The notes under the pieces were generated by a model. The model did no database searches, was not told where the DNA came from, and saw only the letters and a list, made by a program, of their open reading frames with translations. A stretch of 64,000 nucleotides of DNA. Origin: Flavobacterium sp. 5. GTDB taxonomy: Bacteria > Bacteroidota > Bacteroidia > Flavobacteriales > Flavobacteriaceae. The stretch is from the NCBI RefSeq assembly GCF_002813295.1, contig NZ_PHUE01000001.1, positions 806,001 to 870,000 on the forward strand, in the 5' to 3' direction. The translations under genes were made by a program, and so were the position numbers. Each line of letters opens with the position of its first letter. Position 1 is the stretch's first letter. Of this stretch, positions 18,971 through 27,107 are shown piece after piece.

Positions 18971-19687
18971 AACAATTTTAAACTTCGACTTTACACCTGT
19001 ATCAAAGTTATCCCAATAATTATGTACTAACATACTTCCTGTATTGTCATAAATCGCAAATTCACCTGTATTTCCTCCTAACTCTCCTCGATTAAGTGCT
19101 TCTAAATCTAAAAAACTTAATCCCTCTTTAAGAAAAAATTTAATTTCTTTAAAATTACCGTCAAGAAATAATCTGTTTACCAAAACTTCCTCTTTATAAT
19201 CATGAGTTATAGTTGTTTTTATGAAATCGCCATCGATAGCCCCGTAATCTCTAATTCTTATAATTAAATATGGTGACTTTGTATGAATAACTCCAAAATC
19301 CATGTCTGCTTTTCGGAGATACGAATCATTCTCTTTTAAACCATTATTAACCAAATATTTACTAACACTTTTACTCAATCTATCTCTAATTTCATCCCCA
19401 GGATTGATAAACTCATTATCCTTAGGAAGCATTGAAATTTCACTTTTAGTTTTAACCTTATAATCGTCAACAGGATTAGGAGGTGATTGAATTACATTTG
19501 AGTTTTTATAAACATTTGGTGGAATAATTATTGGAACATTTGGATCAGTAGGTGGAATATCTTTTTTTTCTGGTTTCGGCTTACTATTAACGGGAGGAAT
19601 CCCTTTAAACTTATTACTAAACTCGACTTGAGCATACGTACAAGTTGCAAAACCTATTAGAAAAATAAATAAAAAAATTTGTTTCAT
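18962..19687 (-). CDS. Exported proline-rich protein of unknown function
   Basis: With the start at 19687 the product is 241 residues and begins with a clean signal peptide (MKQIFLFIFLIGFATCTYAQ). The in-frame ATG at 19765 would bury that signal behind 26 residues, so I reject it. After the signal comes a Pro/Lys-rich linker (PPVNSKPKPEKKDIPPTDP and further PP pairs, about 35-80). A globular domain follows from about 95 to the end (PYLIIRIRDYGAIDGDF, KEIKFFLKEGLSFLDLEALN). I know no function. The linker suggests a domain held away from the membrane. Confidence 0.75.
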   Translation of the reverse strand: MKQIFLFIFLIGFATCTYAQVEFSNKFKGIPPVNSKPKPEKKDIPPTDPNVPIIIPPNVYKNSNVIQSPPNPVDDYKVKTKSEISMLPKDNEFINPGDEIRDRLSKSVSKYLVNNGLKENDSYLRKADMDFGVIHTKSPYLIIRIRDYGAIDGDFIKTTITHDYKEEVLVNRLFLDGNFKEIKFFLKEGLSFLDLEALNRGELGGNTGEFAIYDNTGSMLVHNYWDNFDTGVKSKFKIVKE

Positions 19688-20418
19688 ACTATTAAAAAAA
19701 GTAGGTCTTTGTCTTAAATTATATTCCAAAAATAAAAAAACATCATCTATAAAATCATAAAACAAACATAATTTATTTTTATTAAGCTGTTAAGAAATTA
19801 AAAATTTCAAAAAAACATCCCTTATAAAGAAGTACAATGACGTGCGAAAATAATTTTATAAAATTTATTTATTAGACACTGTTGGGTGTAACACTACTTT
19901 TCAATACCAAAATCATACTTTATAGTTGTTTTTAACAATTAAATTGTTTTAAATAACAATTCTATAGTTGTTATTAACTATTAAATTGTTTTAAATAATA
20001 ATTTTATAGTTGTTTTTAACCATTAAATTGTTTTAAATAATAATTCTATTGTTGTTTTTAATAATTAAATTGTTTTAAATAATAAATTAATTATACTTTT
20101 CTAAACTCCCTTGGTACAATTCCGTAAAAAACAGTTGATACAATTAGGAACAAAGACGATCAGAAATCATAACTTAAGATATCTGTAGGAATTATGTTTT
20201 GTATAGTCTGTGTGGTTCTTTTTAAAATGAAACGTCTTCAACAACATATAAACTAAAATAAAATTATTATTTTGTTATAAAAACTACAATTCAACCACAA
20301 TAAGACTTCTACGTCAAAATCGACACTTTTTTTAATTCTAATTTTTATAAATTCGCACTTTAATCGAAATCTTTGATATCGTATTAAACAACTATTAACA
20401 AACTTAAAAAACTAAATA
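19688..20418. other. Gene-free 0.7 kb stretch with tandem repeats
   Basis: No supported gene is seen in either strand. The part 19921-20088 is a four-copy tandem repeat listed separately. The remaining sequence is very AT-rich and should contain the promoters of the flanking divergent genes; TAAATTCG near 20348 is a near match to the -7 consensus for the Rid-family gene. Confidence 0.6.
19921..20088. repeat. 42-bp tandem repeat, four copies
   Basis: The unit begins TATAGTTGTTTTTAAC and carries AATTAAATTGTTTTAAATAA. Copies start at 19921, 19963, 20005 and 20047, an exact 42-bp spacing, and differ by a few substitutions only. Each has runs of A and T. Since 42 bp is four helical turns, the A/T tracts face the same way and may bend the DNA. 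No coding frame crosses it. Confidence 0.85.
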
Positions 20419-20805
20419 ATGAAAAGAGAAAACATCTTGACTGGATCACCTTGGGAAGACAAAATGGGATATTGTCGTGCGGTTCGTATCGGAAACATCA
20501 TAGAAGTATCTGGAACTGTAGCCATAGTTGATGGTGAAAAAGTAAAAGCTGATGATGCTTATGCACAAACATTAAACATCCTCGAAAGAGTAGAAAAAGT
20601 CTTAGAAGATCTTAAAGTAGGAATGAAAGATGTTATTCGTACTCGAATTTTCACAACAGATGTTTCTACCTTTGAAGCTGTTGCTACTGCGCATGCTACT
20701 TTCTTTAAAGACATCAAACCAACAACAGGATTTTACGGCATCAACCAATTGGTAGCACCAGAATACTTAGTTGAAATTGAATTTACTGCTATTGCATCAG
20801 AGTAA
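20419..20805 (+). CDS. Rid family (YjgF/YER057c) protein
   Basis: A 128-residue cytoplasmic protein with the Rid fold: SPWEDKMGYCRAVRIGNIIEVSG, an AYAQTLNILERVEKVLEDL helix, DVIRTRIF and VEIEFTAIA. RidA enzymes hydrolyse reactive enamines from PLP enzymes using an Arg in the motif P.R. At that place this protein has KPTTGFYG, so the Arg is missing. It therefore belongs with the Rid subfamilies that lack shown deaminase activity. It is 66 bases upstream of the CLC gene on the same strand, possibly co-transcribed. Confidence 0.88.
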   Translation: MKRENILTGSPWEDKMGYCRAVRIGNIIEVSGTVAIVDGEKVKADDAYAQTLNILERVEKVLEDLKVGMKDVIRTRIFTTDVSTFEAVATAHATFFKDIKPTTGFYGINQLVAPEYLVEIEFTAIASE

Positions 20806-20871
20806 TTGTAAAAATTACTATAAATTGCAATGTTTTTATAAAACACCTAGTTTAAAAAAGTATTGCTATTA

Positions 20872-22128
20872 ATGGATTATCAAAAAATAAAACAATTAAT
20901 GCTTATCACACTCAAATGGTTTTTCATTTGTTGTCTGATAGGCATTTTTTCTGGATCAGCTTCAGCCTTATTTTTAGTTTCTTTAGAATTTGTTACCCAA
21001 ATTAGAATCCACAATACTTGGATTATTTGGCTATTGCCTTTTGGAGGATTACTTATTGGTTATATTTACTTTATATCGGATTCCCGAATTGCAAAAGGAA
21101 ATAATCTCCTTTTAGAAGAATACAACAAACCCGAAAAAAAGATTCCATTCATGATGGCGCCGTTAGTTCTTTTGGGAACACTAATAACGCATCTATTTGG
21201 TGGATCTGCGGGAAGAGAAGGTACTGCTGTGCAAATGGGCGGAGCTATTGCCGACGTATGCACCTCGATTTTCAAATTAAATCAGTCTGAAAGAAGAACC
21301 CTGATAATTTTAGGAATTAGTGCTGGTTTTGCATCCGTTTTTGGGACACCACTAGCAGGAGCAATTTTCGCATTGGAAGTTGTTTATTTCAGTAAAATAA
21401 ATATTAAAAGTATCTTTTTATCATTTGTAGTAGCCTACATCGCATATTTTACAGTCGAATATTGGCAAATAAAACATACTCATTATAGTATACCGACAAT
21501 ACCCAAGATGAATTTTACTATTCTGTTTTGGATTATTATTGCCAGTGTTTTATTTGGACTTGCAGCATTGCTTTTTTCAAGAAGTACACATTTTTGGGGG
21601 AAATTATTTTCTAACAACATAAAATACCCACCATTAAGACCTTTTATTGGTGGTATTGTATTAGCTATTGCAATTTATTTTATCGGAACTACAAAATTTA
21701 TTGGCTTAGGTGTTCCAGAGATTGTAAATGCTTTTTCTATTCAAAACACTCCTTATGATTTTCTTTTAAAAATACTTTTTACCGGTTTTACACTTGGTGC
21801 TGGTTTCAAAGGTGGTGAAGTTACTCCACTCTTTTTTGTCGGAGCAACATTAGGAAGTGCATTATCAGCAATCGTTCCTTTGCCAATTGCCTTATTAGCT
21901 GGAATGGGATTTGTAGCTGTTTTTTCGGGAGCAACCCATACTCCTATTGCTTGTACCGTAATGGGAATGGAGCTTTTTGGAATTGATTGCGGGCTTTATA
22001 TTGGAATTGCCTGTCTAACTGCTTACTTTTTCTCAGGATCTATAGGCATTTATAAATCTCAAATTGTACAAGGTCCAAAGTCTATTTTGTATCAAACTAT
22101 TAGAAAAAAAGGATTGAAATACCTTTAA
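20872..22128 (+). CDS. CLC family antiporter, fluoride-type (CLC-F) signature
   Basis: The 418-residue membrane protein is a CLC antiporter, with many hydrophobic segments. I start at the ATG 20872; a TTG at 20863 would add three residues. The key motif is GSAGREGTAVQMGG (about 111-124), with Glu116 in the gating position. GREGT with VQMG replaces the chloride-type GREGP. KGNNLLLEE (about 75-83) stands where GSGIP should be, and GFKGGEVTPLFFVG stands for GxFxP. These are the substitutions I know from CLC-F fluoride/proton antiporters. There is no regulatory domain and no fluoride riboswitch in the 66-base upstream gap. Fluoride selectivity is inferred from motifs. Confidence 0.85.
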   Translation: MDYQKIKQLMLITLKWFFICCLIGIFSGSASALFLVSLEFVTQIRIHNTWIIWLLPFGGLLIGYIYFISDSRIAKGNNLLLEEYNKPEKKIPFMMAPLVLLGTLITHLFGGSAGREGTAVQMGGAIADVCTSIFKLNQSERRTLIILGISAGFASVFGTPLAGAIFALEVVYFSKINIKSIFLSFVVAYIAYFTVEYWQIKHTHYSIPTIPKMNFTILFWIIIASVLFGLAALLFSRSTHFWGKLFSNNIKYPPLRPFIGGIVLAIAIYFIGTTKFIGLGVPEIVNAFSIQNTPYDFLLKILFTGFTLGAGFKGGEVTPLFFVGATLGSALSAIVPLPIALLAGMGFVAVFSGATHTPIACTVMGMELFGIDCGLYIGIACLTAYFFSGSIGIYKSQIVQGPKSILYQTIRKKGLKYL

Positions 22129-22195
22129 TCTATATTTCTTTATAATTTCTTAAAAGCTTTCAACATTTAGTTTAAAAAATGTAATTTCGCAAACT

Positions 22196-23200
22196 ATGAA
22201 TATACAAGACATACAGGCGATACAGTTGTTATTATCAACTCCAAAAAAAATTGCAATAATACCACATAGAGGTCCAGACGGAGACGCCATGGGTTCTACA
22301 TTAGCATTATATCATTTTTTACTAAAAAACAATCACTTCCCAACAGTGATTTCTCCAAACGATTTTCCTGATTTTCTAGCTTGGATGCCAGGCTCAGAAA
22401 CCGTAAAAATATACGAAAAAGACAAAGAAAATTGTACCAAAATCCTTGAAGAGGCTCAAGTAGTTTTTACTTTAGATTTCAATGCACTACATAGAGTGGG
22501 TGAAATGGAACATGCATTAGAGAAACTTACTGCTCCATTTATCATGATTGATCATCATCAAAAACCTGATGATTATGCAACCTATACCTATTCAAATGTT
22601 GCCTTTGGATCAACTTGCGAAATGGTTTATAATTTCATCTCTTTCTTAGACAAAAAACAAGACTTAGACAAAACAATAGCTACTTGTATTTACACAGGAA
22701 TATTAACAGACTCTGGTTCATTTCGTTTTCCAAAAACAACTGGAACAACACATCGAATCGTAGCAGAATTAATTGACCTTGGAGTCGAAAACACATTAAT
22801 TCCAGCCTTGTTATTTGACAATAGTTCTTATAATCGTTTGCAATTATTAGGACGTGCCTTGCAGAATATGAAAGTTATGATGGATCATAAAACATCATAT
22901 ACAACGTTAACACAAGAAGAATTAAATAGTTTTGATTATATAAAAGGTGATACTGAGGGCATTGTTAATTATGGTCTAAGTATAAAAGGTATTGTATTCA
23001 CAGCCATTTTTATCGAAAACAAAGAAGAAGGAATTATTAAAATTTCTTTCCGTTCTCAAGGTACTTTTGATGTAAATCAATTTGCAAGAGATCATTTTCA
23101 AGGAGGAGGACACAGTAATGCCGCTGGAGGAAAATCCGAAACTTCAATGGAAGAAACCAGAAGTAAATTTGAAAATTTAGTCCAAAATCTAAAAATATAG
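22196..23200 (+). CDS. nrnA: DHH phosphoesterase, NrnA-like oligoribonuclease / pAp phosphatase
   Basis: The 334-residue cytoplasmic protein has the DHH-DHHA1 layout. Metal motifs are HRGPDGDAMGS (His24, Asp28, Asp30), TLDFNALHR, and DHH at 119-121. The DHHA1 end has FRSQGTFDVNQFA and the glycine-rich GGGHSNAAGG. NrnA degrades very short RNAs and dephosphorylates pAp. It is the first gene of a tight operon: gldI starts six bases after its stop. TAATTTCG just before the ATG is a near -7 match. Confidence 0.9.
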   Translation: MNIQDIQAIQLLLSTPKKIAIIPHRGPDGDAMGSTLALYHFLLKNNHFPTVISPNDFPDFLAWMPGSETVKIYEKDKENCTKILEEAQVVFTLDFNALHRVGEMEHALEKLTAPFIMIDHHQKPDDYATYTYSNVAFGSTCEMVYNFISFLDKKQDLDKTIATCIYTGILTDSGSFRFPKTTGTTHRIVAELIDLGVENTLIPALLFDNSSYNRLQLLGRALQNMKVMMDHKTSYTTLTQEELNSFDYIKGDTEGIVNYGLSIKGIVFTAIFIENKEEGIIKISFRSQGTFDVNQFARDHFQGGGHSNAAGGKSETSMEETRSKFENLVQNLKI

Positions 23201-23206
23201 TAACCT

Positions 23207-23854
23207 ATGAATTATTTTAAAGTACTACTAATTGTATTTTTCAGTACCTTTTTGGTATCAAGTTGTAAACAACACCAAGAAGCAAGAAAACCTATTTCGC
23301 ATTCGTCTGGTAGTTTCATGAAACAATCTATTGCTCGTAATAAAAAAATGATAGCAAAAGAAGAAGACCAAATTGAAGCTGTTATTAAGAGCGATCCAAA
23401 GAAACAATACATTGCATCCAAAAAAGGATATTGGTATTATTATGAGACTAGAAATCTAACCGATAGCCTTAATCCGAAAAAAGGTGACATTGCCTTTTTT
23501 GATTATGAAATAAAAGACCTAAGCGGAAATATTATTTATTCTCAAGAAGAACTAGAACCACAAACCTATAAAGTCGATAAGCAAGAGATTATGATGGGAT
23601 TGAGAGACGGAATAAAATTGATGCGTAAAAAAGAAAAAGTACACTTCCTTTTCACCTCACACATGGGATATGGTTACCACGGAGATAATAACAAAATAGG
23701 AACCAATCAGCCTTTATTTTGTACCGTCACACTTAATGATTTTATGCCTGAATCCGAATATAACAAACAGATGCAACCCGCAACAATTGCAAAAGCAACA
23801 GTAACTCCCGCTATAAAATCTAAAGCAATCATAAAGGACACCTTAACAAATTAA
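23207..23854 (+). CDS. gldI: Gliding motility lipoprotein GldI (FKBP-type isomerase)
   Basis: A 215-residue lipoprotein: the lipobox ends FLVSSC with the modified Cys at 20. The region from about 75 to 185 is an FKBP-type domain (KKGDIAFFDYEIKDLSG, QEIMMGLRDGIKLMRKKEK, SHMGYGYHGD). GldI is required for gliding in Flavobacterium johnsoniae and is thought to help fold gliding or secretion proteins in the periplasm. The gene sits between nrnA (6-base gap) and a cyclophilin-FKBP gene (11-base gap). The Pro-position of the usual FKBP GYG loop is altered, so isomerase activity is not assured. Confidence 0.88.
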   Translation: MNYFKVLLIVFFSTFLVSSCKQHQEARKPISHSSGSFMKQSIARNKKMIAKEEDQIEAVIKSDPKKQYIASKKGYWYYYETRNLTDSLNPKKGDIAFFDYEIKDLSGNIIYSQEELEPQTYKVDKQEIMMGLRDGIKLMRKKEKVHFLFTSHMGYGYHGDNNKIGTNQPLFCTVTLNDFMPESEYNKQMQPATIAKATVTPAIKSKAIIKDTLTN

Positions 23855-23865
23855 AAGAAAGCAGA

Positions 23866-24990
23866 ATGAAAAAAAATGTTTTATTTATATTACTACTCCT
23901 TACAACTTTAATTTCTTGTAAAAAAGAATACGACAATTTACCCGATGGTTTATATGCCGAAATTGAAACAAATAAAGGTATTATCTTATTAGAATTAGAT
24001 TATAAAAAAGCACCTGTAACTGTTGCCAATTTTATTACATTGGCAGAAGGTGAAAATGAATTTGTTATGAATGATACTCTAAAAGGAAAGCCATTTTTCA
24101 ATGGATTAAAATTCCATAGAGTAATCAAAGATTTTATGATTCAAACTGGAGATCCTTTAGGAACAGGTTCCGGAGATACTGGATACAAATTTAAAGACGA
24201 ATTTTCCGATTTTAAATTTGATAAAGGGGGAATTTTAGCAATGGCGAACAACGGCCCAGGAACAAACAGTAGCCAATTTTTTATTACACATATAGAAACT
24301 CCCTGGCTTGATGGAAAACATACTATTTTCGGACATGTAGTCGATTATAACCTTGAAGTAGTAAATAAAATAGAACAAGATGATTTTATAAAAACTATAA
24401 CCATTATTAGAAATGGTGAAGAGGCAAAAAAATTCAATGCTGAAAAAACTTTTCATGATTATTTTAAAATAGAATCTGAAAGTCAGAAACAAAAAGTAGC
24501 TGCTGAAGCTGCCGCAAAAAAAGAATATGAAGCCAAATACAAATCAGTTTGTGATCAAAAAGTAGCCTCTTTTACTGAATTAAAAAGCAAAGCTACTAAA
24601 ACCACAACTGGGCTTAAATATGTAATTACTAAAAAAGGTAATGGCAAAAAACCTACTATAGGATCTACTGTTTACATACATTATGCTGGATTCTTAGAAA
24701 ATGGTACTTTGTTTGATTCTAGTATTGAAGATGTTTCTAGAACTTTTGGTAAATTTGATCCTGCAAGAGCAGCAGCTCATCAATATACTCCAATTCCTTT
24801 TCAGACTGGAAAAAAAGATGGTTTAATACCCGGTTTTATAGAAGGAATCGAAAAAATGGCTATTGGCGACAAAGCAATTCTGTTTATACCATCGAATCTT
24901 GCTTATGGTGAAGCTGGAGCTGGAGATGTAATCCCACCAAATACCAATATAATTTTCGAAATAGAATTAATGGATAAAATGCCTAATTAA
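23866..24990 (+). CDS. Cyclophilin-FKBP dual immunophilin, lipoprotein
   Basis: A 374-residue lipoprotein (lipobox LTTLISC, Cys18) with two different peptidyl-prolyl isomerase folds. A cyclophilin domain spans about 28-185 (KFHRVIKDFMIQTGDP, GGILAMANNGPGTNSSQFFI, LDGKHTIFG). A Lys/Ala-rich helix follows, then an FKBP domain at about 260-374 (VYIHYAGFLENGTLFDSS, LIPGFIEGIEKM, LAYGEAGAGDVIPPN). Both active-site regions look intact. It would work at the inner face of the outer membrane or in the periplasm. It lies 11 bases after gldI and 33 before its paralogue. Confidence 0.94.
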   Translation: MKKNVLFILLLLTTLISCKKEYDNLPDGLYAEIETNKGIILLELDYKKAPVTVANFITLAEGENEFVMNDTLKGKPFFNGLKFHRVIKDFMIQTGDPLGTGSGDTGYKFKDEFSDFKFDKGGILAMANNGPGTNSSQFFITHIETPWLDGKHTIFGHVVDYNLEVVNKIEQDDFIKTITIIRNGEEAKKFNAEKTFHDYFKIESESQKQKVAAEAAAKKEYEAKYKSVCDQKVASFTELKSKATKTTTGLKYVITKKGNGKKPTIGSTVYIHYAGFLENGTLFDSSIEDVSRTFGKFDPARAAAHQYTPIPFQTGKKDGLIPGFIEGIEKMAIGDKAILFIPSNLAYGEAGAGDVIPPNTNIIFEIELMDKMPN

Positions 24991-25023
24991 TTTATAACTA
25001 ATTGACATCTAAATTTAAAAAAA

Positions 25024-26220
25024 ATGAAATCTAAAATCCTATTATTACTCTTTTTAGGAGTATTCAATTTACACGCACAAAACACGAAAAAAGCAGTTAC
25101 CACAAAAAAACCTGCAACCACAGCTGCAAAACCTGCAGTTTCCGTTGAAGGAATTTTCGCGACTATTGCCACTAATAAAGGAAATATTACTGTTCAGTTA
25201 TTTTTTCAAAAAACTCCAGTTACTGTAGCAAACTTTATAAGTCTAGCAGAAGGAAATAATCCGTTCGTAACAGTTGAAAGACTAAAAGGAAAACCATTTT
25301 TTGATGGTCTAAAATTTCATAGAGTTATCAAAGATTTCATGATTCAAGGTGGTGACCCAGATGGTAATGGTTCTGGTGGGCCTGGTTATGCTTTTAAAGA
25401 TGAATTTAATGATTCAAAATTTGACAAAGCAGGAATATTAGCAATGGCAAATTCTGGACCTACAACTAATGGAAGCCAATTTTTTATTACACATAAAGAC
25501 ACCCCTTGGCTAACAGGGAAACATACCATTTTTGGTCAGGTAACACAAGGAATGGGAGTAGTAAATTCAATTGCACAAGACGATGTTATTACAAAAATTA
25601 CAATAACTCGAAAAGGAGATTTGGCTAAGAAGTTTGATGCTGTTAAAGTATTTTCAAATTATTTCAACAACAAATCAGAAGATCAAAAAAAGCAAGCTGC
25701 AATAGATGCTGAAAACAAGAAAAAACAAGTTGCAGTTGACGCTGAAACTAAAAGGATATATTTAGAAAAATACGGGCCTGTTATTAACGCAAAAACAGCT
25801 TATTTTGCTGCCGAAAAATCAAAATCCACTACTACTCCATCAGGATTAGCATATACAGTAGTTACAAAAGGAACAGGAGTTAAACCCGTAAATGGATCTA
25901 CTTTTTATTTTCACTATGCAGGTTATTTTGAAGATGGAACACTATTTGACAGTAGTTATGAAGAGGTAAGCAAAGCCTATGGAAAATTTGATGCTAATAG
26001 AGCTGCGCAAAATGGTTACAAGCCATTTCCCTTTGAAGCTGGTAGAAAAGATGGTTTAATCCCAGGTTTTTTAGAAGGAGTAGCTGTTATGTCTTATGGC
26101 GAAAAAGTAATACTATTTATCCCCTCAAATCTAGCTTATGGAGAAAGAGGTGCTGGCGGTGTAATTCCACCAAATGCAAGTTTAATTTTCGAATTGGAAA
26201 TGTTTGAAAAACAACAATAG
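25024..26220 (+). CDS. Cyclophilin-FKBP dual immunophilin, soluble periplasmic
   Basis: The 398-residue paralogue of the preceding gene has the same order: cyclophilin (about 40-200, with FHRVIKDFMIQGGDP and GILAMANSGPTTNGSQFFI), a charged helical linker with repeated KKQ(A/V)A, and FKBP (about 280-398, with FYFHYAGYFEDGTLFDSS and LAYGERGAGGVIPPN). It differs in carrying a normal signal peptide (FNLHAQ, no lipobox Cys) and an Ala/Thr/Lys-rich mature N-terminus. One copy is thus membrane-tethered and one free. A strong terminator ends the operon 17 bases downstream. Confidence 0.94.
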   Translation: MKSKILLLLFLGVFNLHAQNTKKAVTTKKPATTAAKPAVSVEGIFATIATNKGNITVQLFFQKTPVTVANFISLAEGNNPFVTVERLKGKPFFDGLKFHRVIKDFMIQGGDPDGNGSGGPGYAFKDEFNDSKFDKAGILAMANSGPTTNGSQFFITHKDTPWLTGKHTIFGQVTQGMGVVNSIAQDDVITKITITRKGDLAKKFDAVKVFSNYFNNKSEDQKKQAAIDAENKKKQVAVDAETKRIYLEKYGPVINAKTAYFAAEKSKSTTTPSGLAYTVVTKGTGVKPVNGSTFYFHYAGYFEDGTLFDSSYEEVSKAYGKFDANRAAQNGYKPFPFEAGRKDGLIPGFLEGVAVMSYGEKVILFIPSNLAYGERGAGGVIPPNASLIFELEMFEKQQ

Positions 26221-26236
26221 TACAATTAATTACAAT

Positions 26237-26278
26237 AAAAAAGCCACGACAAATTATTAAAAATGTTGTGGCTTTTTT
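26237..26278 (+). terminator. Terminator of the nrnA-gldI-immunophilin operon
   Basis: AAAAAAGCCACGACA (26237-26251) pairs with TGTTGTGGCTTTTTT (26264-26278), with one G-T pair, across a 12-base loop. The T-run follows at once. It may also serve the convergent gene at 26299. Confidence 0.85.
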
Positions 26279-26298
26279 TATTAGAATAAAGTGTAAAA

Positions 26299-26736
26299 TT
26301 ATTTTTTAAACTTCCATTCAAATTCGTCTTTGTTATTAATTATTGCTCCAATTTCAAATTTAACTACTTCATCAAACTCTGTTTGAAAAATAATCCAATT
26401 TTCTTCATTAAAGTAGTTTTCAAAAGTGTCAAACTCTTCTTGCGTAAATTTAGTTATCCCTTTTTGAACTAAATCTTTCTTAACATCTGTTATTTTTTTG
26501 GATATTATTTTGTTTCCTAATAACTCTAAATCTGGGTTAGACGCTACTAAGTACCCTAATTTCAACTCCTCATCTTTATAAAAAGTTAAACGGGTTTTAA
26601 GATTATTATAAACAAAAATTACATTATCATCTTCATCTTTATAATTTTTATTGGGTTTGCCGTAAATGGCTATAACATCATTTTGTTTCATTCCAAAAAT
26701 GAGTTTGTCAATTCCGTTCTTAAGATTTATTTTCAT
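26299..26736 (-). CDS. Small cytoplasmic protein of unknown function
   Basis: I do not recognise a family. The 145-residue acidic protein has no signal peptide or membrane segment. Its N-terminus GIDKLIFGMKQNDVIAIYGK resembles the 'FGM..DEV...LG.P' helix-turn of small proteins often found as immunity-like or single standing genes. The rest is a beta/alpha pattern ending WKFKK. No toxin or nuclease gene is adjacent to support an immunity role. It is a single-gene unit with its own -7 box. Confidence 0.7.
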   Translation of the reverse strand: MKINLKNGIDKLIFGMKQNDVIAIYGKPNKNYKDEDDNVIFVYNNLKTRLTFYKDEELKLGYLVASNPDLELLGNKIISKKITDVKKDLVQKGITKFTQEEFDTFENYFNEENWIIFQTEFDEVVKFEIGAIINNKDEFEWKFKK

Positions 26737-26762
26737 GCTTATATTATTATTTCATTTGATTA

Positions 26763-26770
26763 CAAAGGTA
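26763..26770 (-). promoter_or_regulatory. -7 box (TACCTTTG) before the gene ending at 26299
   Basis: Minus-strand TACCTTTG, an exact TAnnTTTG match, 27 bases upstream of the ATG at 26736. Confidence 0.5.
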
Positions 26771-26880
26771 TCTTTTTTTGAGTCAATTGTATTTTTTAGT
26801 TAAGACAAAAAATAACCTTCATACATAAACTGATTTTAAATATCAAACAACTACTATAAAACCTCTATTCATTGTTTAGA

Positions 26881-26888
26881 TACTTTTG
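26881..26888 (+). promoter_or_regulatory. -7 box candidate (TACTTTTG) upstream of the first TPR kinase
   Basis: Exact TAnnTTTG match in the 370-base gap before the kinase. It would give a leader of about 210 bases to the ATG at 27108. No TTG is seen 17-23 bases upstream of it. The rest of the gap is AT-rich with no gene seen. Confidence 0.35.
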
Positions 26889-27107
26889 TCTTTAGAACAA
26901 CAAACTTTAGCAAATCAAATATAACTCATAGCATATTCACAATTAAGTAGTTATTGTTTTACAATAAAAAATTTAAAATATATTTTATCGAAAAAAAAGC
27001 GTATTTTAACGATGAAAAATAATACTGGCATAATTATTGGAAATACTCATAAAAATTTCTTTTTTAAATCTTTCAAAAAAAAAGAATTTCATAAATTAAG
27101 TTATTCG

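Noticed and set aside
20806..20871. Possible fluoride riboswitch before the CLC gene
   Set aside because: The gap is too short and AT-rich, with none of the conserved crcB-motif core.
26299..26736. Immunity protein of a polymorphic toxin
   Set aside because: The fold hint is weak and no toxin, Rhs or secretion gene is nearby.
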